A DNA stretch of 64,000 nucleotides. It comes from CAWKMN01 sp963850765 (GTDB taxonomy: Bacteria > Chloroflexota > Anaerolineae > Aggregatilineales > Aggregatilineaceae). The stretch is taken from contig CAWKMN010000011.1 in the NCBI GenBank assembly GCA_963850765.1, positions 186,001 through 250,000 on the forward strand. Reading direction: 5' to 3'. Below are positions 18,135-27,196 of the stretch, in pieces. The translations under genes and the position numbers were made by a program. Position 1 is the first letter of the stretch. The number at the start of each line of letters is the position of its first letter. The notes under the pieces are model-generated. The model saw only the letters and a program-made list of their open reading frames with translations. It did no database searches and was not told where the DNA came from.

Positions 18135-18981
18135 TCAGATCGTCACAGTGACCGGGTCGCCCAGGGACACGTTCAGGGTTTGTGCAGCGCTGCCCTGGTT
18201 GATCCCGATCTCAAGCTGGCCGGCACTGCCGATCAGGGCGGTCAGGCTGCCCGGCGGCACGTTGCCATACGTCCGGTGAATGCCCGAAATCGTGTGTGCG
18301 CCCAGCGTCACACGGCACCGGGCTGCGTCCAGAACCGGCGGCGGCGGATGATCGCGGCCAAACTGCGGATCAAAATGCAGCGTATCCGCGTCCGGTCCAG
18401 ATCAGCCGCCCGATGCTGGTGATCACGTTGCCAAAATGATCGATATGCAGCACCTCGCCGCACACCTGTTCCGCGCTGATCTTCAGCAGCGGGTCGGGCA
18501 GCCTCTCAATTCGCGCGACGGCCGGCCCCAGGTCCGTGATCGGGACGCCATTCGCCAGATGCGCCGCCGCCGGGCTGAATATATCCCGCCCGTGGAACGT
18601 CTGGCTGGCCGCCGGAAGCTGGTACGCGGGATTTTGCAGGATCACCTGCTGGCGTATCTGGACCTGTGACAGGACATAACTCAGCACGCCGTTGTCGGGA
18701 GCCACGTAGAACCCGTGATCGGTTTCCACCGCGATGGGCTGGCGGGCGGTGCCCACCCCCGGATCAACCACGACGAGAAAAACGGTCTGCGGAGGAAAAT
18801 AGCGGTACGCCGTCAGCAGCAGGTAGGCCGCCTGCCGGATATTCTGCGGCTCGACCGCATGCGTCAGATCGATCAGCCGCGCCGCCGGGCAGATGGACAG
18901 CATCACGCCCTTCATCGTGCCGACATACGCATCAGTCAGGCCAAAATCGGTGAGCAAAGCGATGGCGGGTGTCGGGTTCAT
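18135..18981 (-). CDS. SAM hydrolase / S-adenosyl-L-methionine hydroxide adenosyltransferase (DUF62 family), frameshifted
   Basis: The start is ATG 18981 (MNPTPAIALLTDFGLTDAYVG), matching the family N-terminus. Conserved pieces follow: PGVGTARQPIAVETDHGFYV APDNGVLS, FHGRDIFSPAAAHLANGV and HIDHFGNVITSIG. Near 18392-18400 one extra base shifts the frame; the other frame continues with DADTLHFDPQFGRDHPPPPV and ends SLGDPVTVTI at 18135, the usual C-terminal domain. Removing one base gives 281 aa, normal for the family. Such enzymes hydrolyse SAM to adenosine and methionine; relatives include fluorinases and chlorinases. It is the first gene of a minus-strand operon with murA. Confidence 0.85.
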
Positions 18982-19140
18982 GCCCTCGATTGTACCAGCG
19001 AAGCGGATCCCGGCGAAAAATGTCCCCGCACAGGATAACCGGCAGCCCCAAAAGGAGGCCCGATATTCCCCCTGGATAAAGCTCAAAAATATAAAACAAA
19101 TCCCTAACGATTGGGGGCTATACATTTGATTATTTCTGAG

Positions 19141-19260
19141 TATAATGATTATGAACCAAACGCAGGGGGGCGGATCGTGTACGTATCCGCTGCCCATTAT
19201 CAATCGTTGGCGATAGGTCGACCCTCACGGTGTGACTGTGGCATGGGATCGGCTTTTTTT
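19141..19260 (+). promoter_or_regulatory. kamA leader with promoter -10 and terminator-like hairpin (candidate attenuator or riboswitch)
   Basis: TATAAT lies at 19141-19146 with no strong -35. The leader then has hairpin 1 (GCGGAT 19170-19175 with ATCCGC 19185-19190, extendable by flanking G/C pairs), a short ATCG-TTGG-CGAT hairpin (19203-19214) and a terminator-like hairpin followed by seven T. This all lies before the ribosome site GGAG (19263) of kamA. I do not recognise it as a described riboswitch class. Confidence 0.5.
19215..19260 (+). terminator. Intrinsic-terminator-like hairpin immediately upstream of kamA
   Basis: AGGTCGACCC (19215-19224) pairs with GGG-A-TCGGCTT (19245-19255) with one bulged A and two G-U pairs. 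An inner stem CACGGT/ACTGTG (19226-19231 with 19235-19240) caps it, and T7 (19254-19260) follows. No plus-strand gene lies upstream to terminate, so it is likely to act as an attenuator for kamA. Confidence 0.55.
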
Positions 19261-19274
19261 ATGGAGTGAGACCG

Positions 19275-20792
19275 ATGACTGATAACGACGAACGTCAGAA
19301 AACCGAGTTCGAAGAACCTCCGGGTACGAAGGGGCGACTCGCCCCGGCCCCCGCGCTTGCGCGGACTCCACGCCCGGCCCTGTGGGCCGACGTCCCAGAT
19401 GAGCAGTGGGACGACTGGCGCTGGCAGCTTGCTCACCGCCTGAATTCGTTGGAAGAACTATCCCAAATTGTCAACCTGACGCCGGAAGAGATCGAGGGCC
19501 TGACCGCCGACGATAAATTCCGGGTAGACATCACGCCCTATTTCGCCAGCCTGATCGATCCTGACGATCCGCACTGCCCTGTGCGCCGCCAGGTGCTCCC
19601 CTTGGGACGCGAGCTGCAGGCGTTTGAAGGCATGATGGAGGACAGCCTGGCCGAGGACAAACACAGCCCCGTGCCCGGTCTGGTTCACCGCTACCCGGAC
19701 CGCGTTCTGATGCTGCTCACGACGCAGTGTGCGAGCTACTGCCGCTACTGTACGCGCAGCCGCATCGTCGGCAATCCGCACGCGAACTTCAGCCGTGCCG
19801 AATACGATCTCCAGCTCGACTATCTGCGCCGCACGCCGCAGGTGCGTGACGTGCTGCTGAGCGGCGGCGATCCGCTGACGCTCAACCCCAAGCTGTTGGA
19901 GTACATCCTCAACGGCCTGCGCGAGATCGAGCATATCGAGATCATCCGGATCGGGACGCGCGTGCCCGTCTTTCTGCCGCAGCGCATCACCGACGAATTC
20001 GCGGAGATGTTGAGTCGTTACCATCCCTTGTGGATCAACATTCACGTTAACCATCCGAAAGAAATCACACCCGAACTCAGCGAGTCGCTGGATAAGTTGT
20101 CGCGGGCGGGTATCCCGCTCGGCAACCAGAGCGTGCTGCTGGCCGGGATCAACGACAGCGTGGACATCCAGCGCGAGCTGGTCCACAAGCTGGTACGCAA
20201 CCGTGTGCGTCCCTACTATCTCTACCAGTGTGATCTGGTCAAGGGCGCGGGGCACTTCCGCACCACGGTGGCCAAGGGTATCGAGATCATCGAGGGCCTG
20301 CGCGGGCACACGAGCGGTTATGCCGTCCCGACCTACGTGGTCGATGCCCCCGGCGGTGGTGGCAAAATCCCCGTCATGCCGCAGTATCTCATCAGCCAGG
20401 CTCCTGGCAAGGTCGTGCTGCGCAACTACGAGGGTTTCATCACGACCTACGACGAGCCGCTCGACTACGATCCGCACGCGATCGACCACCTGGACCGGCA
20501 GGCTGTGAAGCGTCACGAGCCGGGGCAGGCGGGCGTCAGCGGGCTGCTGGAAGGTCACCGGGCGACGATCAAGCCGGAAGGCTTCGACGACATGCACCGC
20601 CGCGACGGCATCCAGCACCGCCTGAACGCGAACGAGGAAAAGTGGCAGCGTTTCCGCATGGATAATCCGTCGGGTCATGGTGCGCCCTCCACCCCGTCGA
20701 ACGGCCATAATGGCAACGCAACGGGAATGGAAACGGCAACAGCAAAAACGGTCGCAACGGACATAACGGAAACGGCAAAAACGGCACAATAA
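19275..20792 (+). CDS. kamA: Lysine 2,3-aminomutase (KamA family radical SAM enzyme)
   Basis: A 505-aa enzyme. The radical SAM cluster motif is C152-x3-C156-x2-C159 (CASYCRYC); the PLP lysine is K364 in GGGGKIPVMP. The two acidic residues known to hold the epsilon-amino group of lysine in clostridial KamA are conserved: D320 (CDLVKGAGHFRT) and D357 (YVVDAPGGGGK). Glutamate mutases replace both, so the substrate is most likely L-lysine and the product L-beta-lysine. The last 40 or so residues are low complexity (SNGHNGNATGMETATAK), from AACGGC-like repeats. ATG 19275 follows ATGGAGTGAGACCG. An ATP-grasp gene starts 21 bases downstream. Confidence 0.92.
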   Translation: MTDNDERQKTEFEEPPGTKGRLAPAPALARTPRPALWADVPDEQWDDWRWQLAHRLNSLEELSQIVNLTPEEIEGLTADDKFRVDITPYFASLIDPDDPHCPVRRQVLPLGRELQAFEGMMEDSLAEDKHSPVPGLVHRYPDRVLMLLTTQCASYCRYCTRSRIVGNPHANFSRAEYDLQLDYLRRTPQVRDVLLSGGDPLTLNPKLLEYILNGLREIEHIEIIRIGTRVPVFLPQRITDEFAEMLSRYHPLWINIHVNHPKEITPELSESLDKLSRAGIPLGNQSVLLAGINDSVDIQRELVHKLVRNRVRPYYLYQCDLVKGAGHFRTTVAKGIEIIEGLRGHTSGYAVPTYVVDAPGGGGKIPVMPQYLISQAPGKVVLRNYEGFITTYDEPLDYDPHAIDHLDRQAVKRHEPGQAGVSGLLEGHRATIKPEGFDDMHRRDGIQHRLNANEEKWQRFRMDNPSGHGAPSTPSNGHNGNATGMETATAKTVATDITETAKTAQ

Positions 20793-20813
20793 CGGCAAGA
20801 GAGGATCGGTTTA

Positions 20814-21924
20814 ATGCGGATCGCCGTACTCGCCAATCTCAAAAAGAATGCACCGACCTGGGAGGGGATGGCTGTCGATCAGTGGGATGATCTGGACAGC
20901 CCCAAGACCGCCGATGCGATTGTCGCGGCGCTGCATACGCTGGGCCACGAGGCGATCTTCCTGGAGGCCAGCATCCTGCCGCCGCACAACCTGATCGAGC
21001 GGCTGCTGGACTACCGGCCCGATCTGTGCTTCAACATCGCAGAGAGTCATTTTGGCGACAGCCGCGAATCCCAGATTCCGGCGCTGCTGGAAATGCTGCG
21101 GATTCCCTACACGGGCAGCAAGCTGCTGACCCTGGCTCTGGCGCTCGACAAGCCGATGACCAAGCGCGTGCTGACCTATCACGGCCTGCCGACACCGGAA
21201 TTCCAGGTGTTCGAGCGGGCCAATGAGCGGATTGACGACGATCTGCTCAACGCGGAGGGTGAACTGCGGTTCCCGCTGTTTGTCAAGCCCAGCCGCGAAG
21301 GCACCAGCATGGGGATCACGGCGGACAGCATTGTGCGCACGGTGGATCAGCTTCGCGCGCAGATCGCCTACCAGATCGAGCGGTATCACCAGCCGATCCT
21401 GGTCGAGCACTATATCGAAGGCCGCGAGATCACGATCGGGCTGCTCGGCAATCTCAAGCCGACGGACGCGCGCCGCGTGAATGATCGCGTGGCGCTGCCC
21501 GACCTGCCCGACGGAGTGACCTTTCTGCCATCGATGGAAGTGGATCTGAACATCTACGCCGAGACAGAAGATCAGCTCTATACCAACCGGATCAAGACCG
21601 AGTTTGCCGAGGACTTTAAGTACTACTGCCCGGCGCCGGTGGCGCCTGAGGTGGAACACGAGCTTAAGCTGATGGCGGCGGCGGTCTTCCGCGTGACCGG
21701 CTGCAAGGACGTGGCTCGCGTGGATTTCCGGCTGGACCGGCACAACGAGCGAAAAACCGTACATCCTGGAGATCAACCCGCTGCCGGGTCTGAACCCAGG
21801 TTATAGCGACCTGTGCCTGCAATCCAAAGCGGCGGACTGGCCGTATGAAAAGCTCATTGGGATGATCGTGGATCTGGCCGCCGAACGGCAGGGTTTGATC
21901 CAATCCGCGAAGGCGCAGCGTTAA
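20814..21924 (+). CDS. ATP-grasp ligase, D-alanine-D-alanine ligase-like, frameshifted
   Basis: The first 314 codons carry the N-terminal domain (FNIAESHFGDSRESQIPALL, IPYTGSKLLTLALALDKPMT K) and the ATP-grasp core: LFVKPSREGTSMGI, LVEHYIEGREITIGLLGN and DVARVDFRLD. The run of five A at 21752-21756 has one base too many; with four, the frame continues RKPYILEINPLPGLNPGYSD L, the metal and nucleotide binding end of the fold, to a stop at 21922-21924. The repaired protein is 369 aa. It joins a carboxylate to an amine using ATP. This is not the standard Ddl substrate-loop sequence. Following kamA by 21 bases, it may use beta-lysine; that is inference. Confidence 0.85.
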
Positions 21925-22008
21925 GAGCCTGAATGCGTTTTTTTGGAGGGGCCTATCGCCATACGCCCCTACGGATCCTCAAGTCACGGGTGCAGAACCC
22001 ATACCAAC

Positions 22009-22040
22009 AAAAAACGGGAGCCTTTGAAGCTCCCGTTTTG
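22009..22040 (-). terminator. Bidirectional intrinsic terminator between the ATP-grasp gene and tRNA-Cys
   Basis: CGGGAGC (22015-22021) pairs with GCTCCCG (22029-22035), loop CTTTGAA. On the minus strand it is followed by TTTTTTG, ending the tRNA transcript; on the plus strand by TTTTGATTT, which can end the kamA operon. Confidence 0.8.
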
Positions 22041-22052
22041 ATTTGTTCTCGA

Positions 22053-22123
22053 AGGCGACGATGGGATTCGAACCCATGGTGAGGGTTTTGCAGACCCTTG
22101 CCTTACCACTTGGCGACGTCGCC
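22053..22123 (-). tRNA. tRNA-Cys (anticodon GCA)
   Basis: On the minus strand the acceptor stem is GGCGACG/CGTCGCC with discriminator U, the usual identity base of tRNA-Cys. The anticodon arm is AGGGT-CTGCAAA-ACCCT with anticodon GCA, and the T arm is ATGGG-TTCGAAT-CCCAT. CCA is not encoded. It is a single-gene unit with its own promoter and terminator. Confidence 0.95.
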
Positions 22124-22144
22124 ATAATCGCTTAACAAGACAAA

Positions 22145-22173
22145 AGTATACACAAGGACGGGGTATTTGACAA
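22145..22173 (-). promoter_or_regulatory. Sigma-70-type promoter for tRNA-Cys
   Basis: On the minus strand TTGTCA (complement of 22168-22173) and TATACT (complement of 22145-22150) are 17 bases apart, placing the start about 20 bases before the mature tRNA. Confidence 0.75.
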
Positions 22174-22353
22174 GGTTCGTTCTAACAAATGCGCGTCTTG
22201 CGGGCACCAAACGTTAGAAAACGGTTATAAGAAACCTCATGTTATTGAACATGCGTTCTAATTGCGCTATAATAACAGATGTGGTGACCTGCTAATCTAC
22301 TCAACTCACCCCTCTGAGAAGCCCCGGCTTGCCCCCCGGAGCTTCTTTGTTGC

Positions 22354-25300
22354 TTACGCTTGAGACGAGGGTAAATACACCCGGAAGGTGCTGCCGCTGC
22401 CCGGCGTGCTCTCGGCCTCGATGATCCCCTGATGCAGCTCAACAATCCGCCGCGCGATCGACAGCCCCAATCCCAGGCCGCCGGTATCGGCCGAGCGCGC
22501 CTTGTCCACGCGATAAAGCCGGTCAAAAATACGCGGCAGCTCCTCCGCGCCGATGCCGATTCCCGTATCCGCTACCGTGATGACCGCTATATCACGCTCC
22601 CGGAAAAGTCGGACAGTCACCTCGCCGCCGTCCTGGGTGAACTGCACGGCATTCATCACCAGTTCGGATACCGCCCGCGTCAGCTCGCTTTCGTCCGCCT
22701 CGATCTTCAGGGCTTCGTCCGGATACTCGAACGTGAGTTGGATTTGCTTGTCGGCCGCAGGAGCCTGCATCTGGATCTCGACACTCTCGACCAGATGGGT
22801 GAGACTGACCTCGCGATGAGTCAGGTGAGGAACGCTGTCCAGCCGCGTCATGGTCAGCAGACCTTCGAGCAGCCGGGTCAGCCGGGCAACCTGGTGCCGT
22901 ATCACCTGCCCATGGCGTTCCCGCTTTTCAGGCTCATCCTGCTTGTGCAGCAGATACAGACTGGCGTTGATAGTCGAAAGCGGCGTCTTGAAGTCGTGCG
23001 AAATATCGCGCACAAATTCGGTCAGCACGCGCACCCGTGCGCGCTCGGATACCAGTTCGAGCTGCCGGGACTCGGCCTCTTTCCGCTCGGTAATGTCCAC
23101 TCCGACCGCCCAGGTCGCCCAGCCCAGGACGGGAAAGCGCCTGGAAATATTGGCCCATGACAGGTGCCGGATGGTACCGTCCTTGCGGGTGAATATCACC
23201 TCAAAGTTCCGAATATCACTTTCGTGGCGTGCCCACGCGGTGACAATCAGCTCCCGGTACGCCGGCTCTGGCATGAGCAGTTCGAGCGCATGAGGGTTAT
23301 GGATGATTTCGCGGGCACTGTAGCCCGTAACGTATTCACACTCGCGGTTCCAGGCCACCATCTGGCCCTGCTGATCGCTGGCGAACAGCATCACCGGCAT
23401 GTTTTCGAGCACAGTGCGGAAGCGCTGTTCGCTCTCCCGGAGGGCTTTTTCCAGTTCTTTTTGCGCGGTGATGTCGGTAATGGCGACCACACCGCCCGTG
23501 ATTGTGCTCTGTTCATCGCGGATCGGCGCGGCGGCGTGCAGCACCACCCGCCGCTGCCCGTCGAATCGCTCGATCTCGATCACTTCGCCTTCGACAATCT
23601 CGCCATCCCGGATCGCTCGCGTCAGCGGCCATTGTTCCGGCGTCAGCTCTTCGCCGCTGTCGGTCCGCCAGCCGTGGTATTCACGATACTCTGGGATGCT
23701 CGACACAATCGGCACACCGCCCCAGATGCGTGTGGCTTCTTCGTTGGCTTCCAGCAGACGGCCTTCGCGGTCGGCAATCACGACACCCACCGGCAGGGCC
23801 GACAGCACCGTCTTGAGTCGCCGCCGCTGTTCCAGCACTTCGGCATGCGACTGAGCCACAATCTGCTCCACCCATTTCCGTTCGGTGACATCGCGGTTGA
23901 TTTCGAGCACGAGCTGCTGATCGTCTGCGCTGTAGACCAGCGTCATCTGGCTCTCAACGATGATCTGGCGGCCGTCCTTGGTCACATGGGTGATCTCGCC
24001 GCTCCACCGCCCATTGCGCTGAAGACTCGATTCGACCGCTGTCCAGGGAACGGTGCTGTCAATTTTCAGCAGCTTGAGCGCCATCTGGCCGATCGCCTCG
24101 GCGTTTGACCAGCCATAGAGGCGTTCTGCGCCCTGATACCATTGCACGATCCGGCCTTCGCGGTTCCAGACCAGGATCGCATCGTGCATCTGGTCGAGCA
24201 GGTGGGCCTGGGCCTGGATCGTCGCCTCGGCCTGCTTGCGCTCGGTGATCACCTGGAAGTAGATGGAAATACCGTTATTACGCGGATAAACACGCACATC
24301 ATACCAGTTCGCGTAAGGTATGGTTTCAAAATACGCCTCAAACGCGGTGGTTTTGTGATTTTCCATCACCCAGCGATAGCGTTCTTCAAAAATCGTACCT
24401 TTGGCCGTGGGGAAAATATCCAGGAAATGCCGGCCCAATACATCGCCAGCCTTTAAGTTCAGGATCACTTCGGCGGCGTCGTTGAAGTAGGTGAATTTCC
24501 ATTCGTTGTCCAGCGTAAAGAAACCATCCCGGATGCTGGTGAGGATGGCACTGATCTGGTCATTGGCCCGGCGCAGCGCGTCTTCAGCCATTTTCTGATC
24601 GTGAATGTCAGTCGCCGTGCCATACCAGCGGATGACGCGTCCGTCATCATCGCGCACCGGGAGACCCCGGCTCAGCACCCAACGGAGAGAACCATCGGCA
24701 CGATAAACCCGGTGTTCGACCTCGTAGGTCTCGCCGGTCGCGAGCGCATGCTGCCATGCCGCCTCGGTCCGCTGCAAATCATCGGGATGCAGCACCGGCG
24801 ACCACTGCCAGCCCTCGGCTGCTGTCGCCGGAACAATCCCTTGATACTCCCGATAGCGCTGGTTGTAGTAGTCAACGGTTCCATCCGGCAGCGCTGTCCA
24901 GACGAGCTGCGGCATTGAATCGGCCAACTGGCGGAAGCGCTGCTCGCTGGTACGCTGCGCCAGTTCGATCTCTTTACGCGCGGTGACATCGTGCGAGATA
25001 GCCGACACGCCGATCAGGCTGCCCCGTTCATCGCGAATAGGAGATATCGTGAGTGAAATATCCAGAATACCGCCGTCTTTGCGCCGCCGCTTGGTGTCCA
25101 TCGAGAGCAATGGTTCGCCCTGCCCCAGCCGCTCGACGATTAGCGGGTGCTCATCCTGATTCTCGTGGGCAAACAGCATCGAGATATGCTGGCCGATAGC
25201 CTCGGATGCCGTGTAGCCATACACCCGTTCCGCCCCGGCATTCCAGGTCACGATGGTGCCTTCCAGCGTCCGACCCACAATTGGCTCATCGGAGTGCTCA

Positions 25301-25845
25301 ACGATAGCCGCCGCATAGGAGCGAACATCGTCGCCGTGCTTGCGAGCAGTGATGTCCACCAGGGATACAGCCGCGCCGGCCGGCTCACCCTCCGGGCTGC
25401 GCAGCGGTGTGCTGCTGATCAGCACGATGGTGAGCGTGCCATCGGGCCGGATAATGCGCGCTTCCTCGCTGGTGATGGTCTCTCCCCTCAGCGCCCGCTC
25501 GAAGTACCCGTAGTCGGAGGGCTTCTCCTCACCGTTCGCAGCGTGCAGCGGGTCCTCAAGGGCTGAGGCAGCGACGGGCAGCGCCTCGTCCGGTTGGAGC
25601 GACAGCAGGCGCAGCGCGGCTGCGTTCACCATCAGGATCGCACCCCGCGCATCGCATATAATCAGCCCGTGGGGCAGTTGATCGAGCAGCGCTTTGAGCA
25701 ATTCGGGCTGATTCAGCAGCGGTTCCAGCCTATCTGGTGGATACGCCTGTCCGCTGTTCGCATCAGCCGGCGTTTCACCATTCGGACGAGGCTCCCGAAA
25801 ATGAACCGGGAAGGATGAACCATCAGGTGGGGAATTCGAGGTCAT
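22354..25845 (-). CDS. Multi-PAS hybrid-free sensor histidine kinase
   Basis: A 1163-aa cytoplasmic sensor with no membrane segment visible. Seven successive PAS-like domains follow one another every 120-130 residues (for example LPHGLIICDARGAILMVNAA, DSMPQLVWTALPDGTVDYYN, ALPVGVVIADREGRLLEANE, NMPVMLFASDQQGQMVAWNR), several with PAC tails (VDITARK, VDITERK). Then the HisKA domain with phospho-acceptor H950 (ISHDFKTPLSTI) and HATPase_c (N box NAVQFTQDGG, G1 DTGIGIG, G2 GLGLGLSIARR). There is no receiver domain and no adjacent regulator. The start is ATG 25845, with GAGAG eight bases before it; a TTG at 25863 is the alternative. Confidence 0.92.
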   Translation of the reverse strand: MTSNSPPDGSSFPVHFREPRPNGETPADANSGQAYPPDRLEPLLNQPELLKALLDQLPHGLIICDARGAILMVNAAALRLLSLQPDEALPVAASALEDPLHAANGEEKPSDYGYFERALRGETITSEEARIIRPDGTLTIVLISSTPLRSPEGEPAGAAVSLVDITARKHGDDVRSYAAAIVEHSDEPIVGRTLEGTIVTWNAGAERVYGYTASEAIGQHISMLFAHENQDEHPLIVERLGQGEPLLSMDTKRRRKDGGILDISLTISPIRDERGSLIGVSAISHDVTARKEIELAQRTSEQRFRQLADSMPQLVWTALPDGTVDYYNQRYREYQGIVPATAAEGWQWSPVLHPDDLQRTEAAWQHALATGETYEVEHRVYRADGSLRWVLSRGLPVRDDDGRVIRWYGTATDIHDQKMAEDALRRANDQISAILTSIRDGFFTLDNEWKFTYFNDAAEVILNLKAGDVLGRHFLDIFPTAKGTIFEERYRWVMENHKTTAFEAYFETIPYANWYDVRVYPRNNGISIYFQVITERKQAEATIQAQAHLLDQMHDAILVWNREGRIVQWYQGAERLYGWSNAEAIGQMALKLLKIDSTVPWTAVESSLQRNGRWSGEITHVTKDGRQIIVESQMTLVYSADDQQLVLEINRDVTERKWVEQIVAQSHAEVLEQRRRLKTVLSALPVGVVIADREGRLLEANEEATRIWGGVPIVSSIPEYREYHGWRTDSGEELTPEQWPLTRAIRDGEIVEGEVIEIERFDGQRRVVLHAAAPIRDEQSTITGGVVAITDITAQKELEKALRESEQRFRTVLENMPVMLFASDQQGQMVAWNRECEYVTGYSAREIIHNPHALELLMPEPAYRELIVTAWARHESDIRNFEVIFTRKDGTIRHLSWANISRRFPVLGWATWAVGVDITERKEAESRQLELVSERARVRVLTEFVRDISHDFKTPLSTINASLYLLHKQDEPEKRERHGQVIRHQVARLTRLLEGLLTMTRLDSVPHLTHREVSLTHLVESVEIQMQAPAADKQIQLTFEYPDEALKIEADESELTRAVSELVMNAVQFTQDGGEVTVRLFRERDIAVITVADTGIGIGAEELPRIFDRLYRVDKARSADTGGLGLGLSIARRIVELHQGIIEAESTPGSGSTFRVYLPSSQA

Positions 25846-26120
25846 CGCAATGCTCTCGTGCAAACTCGCTCGACGTCGAAAGAGGCATGCGTCAGGGGCA
25901 GGCGATAATAATCGATGAATGTCTGCCAGGATGCCTGATTGATTTTCTTGACTGCATATTGATTATCTCCTATTTTATAAACATTGTAAATTATCACTTT
26001 GTTTGGTCACGTTCTCGCATTTGGGTAATGGTTGAGTCATGGAGTATTAAGCAGATCATAAAATATACCGGGGAATCGCGCTTTAACCAAGCGGTGGGCA
26101 AATGGCGGGATGGGGGGACA
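25846..26120. other. AT-rich intergenic region upstream of the PAS kinase
   Basis: Roughly 275 bases without a gene, markedly AT-rich between 25930 and 26070. This suits a promoter for the minus-strand kinase, but I find no clean -35/-10 pair on that strand. No repeat family member is present. Confidence 0.4.
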
Positions 26121-26150
26121 AACAAAAAGGGCGGACGCATTGGCCCGCCC
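26121..26150 (-). terminator. Intrinsic terminator of the PIG-L/kinase cluster
   Basis: On the minus strand GGGCGG (complement of 26145-26150) pairs with CCGCCC (complement of 26129-26134) and is followed by TTTTTGTTTG, just after the deacetylase stop codon at 26172. Confidence 0.75.
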
Positions 26151-26171
26151 CGATAGAACTGTCTGGCTCGA

Positions 26172-27020
26172 CTACCGTACACTGGAGATCCGCGCGCGCA
26201 CGTCCTGCGCGAAACGGTCGATATAGCTCAGAACATACGTGACCATGTCCAGCGAGGGATCCTGGATGAGCGGGGTTAGATCCATGCCGAAGATCAGCCC
26301 GGCGGTGGTGTCGGTGGAATGGGATTCGAAATAGGTTGCATTGGCGCGTCGGCGGCCCATCGTCGCCAGGTCGTACCGTTTGCCGCCGGTGATCTGCGAG
26401 TCGAAGACGCCCAGCAGCGCCGCCTGTAAGCCTTCCTGCCCCGACACGTCGAACAGCACCTTATCCTGATCGACCATCCAATCCAGATCGCGCCATACCT
26501 CGCAGCCATAGACATGCTGGGGGCGTTCGTCGGCGGGCAGGCTGCGCAGCGCTTCGATCACCTTGACCGCTACGCCAATATGCGTGCTGTGTTTGTCCGC
26601 AAGGTTGTGGGTATAGACCACGTCAGGCCGTGCCGCGCGCATAATCCGCGCCAGGTCTTCCCCTGCGCTTGTATTCGCGCCGTCTTTGATGGCCGAACTG
26701 GGGTAGTCCAGCAGCACCTGTGCGGCATATTCGCCCACCATGGCGGCTTTGATCTGCTCTTTGACGCGCACGCGGCGCATATCCTCATCCGTATAGTTGG
26801 CATACAATCCCGTCCGCGAGGATCCGCTGCCGTTCGTGACGACCACGCCGGTAAACCAGCGATCCGGGCGCTGGAAACACTGTAAAATGCCATCCAGCGC
26901 CATGATCTCGAGATCGTCCTGATGCGCGCTGATTGCCAGATGGGTGGTGCGGGCCAGCGCCTCGTCGGTGGGCAGGCCATCGGGGACAAAAATCTGTGCG
27001 GTTTCAAGATTGAATTTCAT
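26172..27020 (-). CDS. PIG-L family deacetylase
   Basis: A 282-aa zinc-dependent deacetylase of the LmbE fold. The metal-binding motif is AHQDD (about 34-38, ISAHQDDLEIMALDGIL), with the downstream His pair in DKHSTHIGVAV. The family removes N-acetyl groups from GlcNAc-containing small molecules. The sequence between these motifs (TNGSGSSRTGLYANYTDEDM) is unlike BshB or MshB as I know them. ATG 27020 follows CAGGAGAATAGCAT. It is the last gene of a minus-strand cluster with an actin-fold sugar kinase-like protein and a SIS isomerase, suggesting an N-acetylated amino sugar as substrate. Confidence 0.82.
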   Translation of the reverse strand: MKFNLETAQIFVPDGLPTDEALARTTHLAISAHQDDLEIMALDGILQCFQRPDRWFTGVVVTNGSGSSRTGLYANYTDEDMRRVRVKEQIKAAMVGEYAAQVLLDYPSSAIKDGANTSAGEDLARIMRAARPDVVYTHNLADKHSTHIGVAVKVIEALRSLPADERPQHVYGCEVWRDLDWMVDQDKVLFDVSGQEGLQAALLGVFDSQITGGKRYDLATMGRRRANATYFESHSTDTTAGLIFGMDLTPLIQDPSLDMVTYVLSYIDRFAQDVRARISSVR

Positions 27021-27080
27021 ATGCTATTCTCCTGGGCGTGTGTAGCCCGCGCCTTCTCGATCACCAATAAATGCGATTTA

Positions 27081-27136
27081 CCTCACCCCCGGCGAGCAAG
27101 CTCGCTTGCCCCCTCTCCACACGCGGAGAGGGGGAG
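27081..27136. repeat. GC-rich palindromic repeat, family 2
   Basis: CCTCACCCCCGGCGAGCAAG...CCCCCTCTCC-ACACGC-GGAGAGGGGG, followed at 27161-27200 by short degenerate CTGATGACTGATCACTG repeats that touch the end of the kinase-like gene. Confidence 0.6.
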
Positions 27137-27196
27137 CCGAAAGCAGAATCAAGCATAACGCCTGACTGATGACTGATCACTGAAAACTGTCTACTG

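Noticed and set aside
19458..20798. 446-codon minus-strand frame opposite kamA
   Set aside because: Shadow of KamA, whose radical SAM and PLP motifs are decisive.
22325..22355. Imperfect hairpin GAAGCCCCGG/CCGGAGCTTC after the PAS kinase
   Set aside because: On the kinase strand it is not followed by a T-tract, so I do not call it a terminator.
25948..25976. TTGACT-17-TATTTT on the plus strand
   Set aside because: Good spacing but no plus-strand gene or RNA is recognisable downstream; likely chance in an AT-rich tract.
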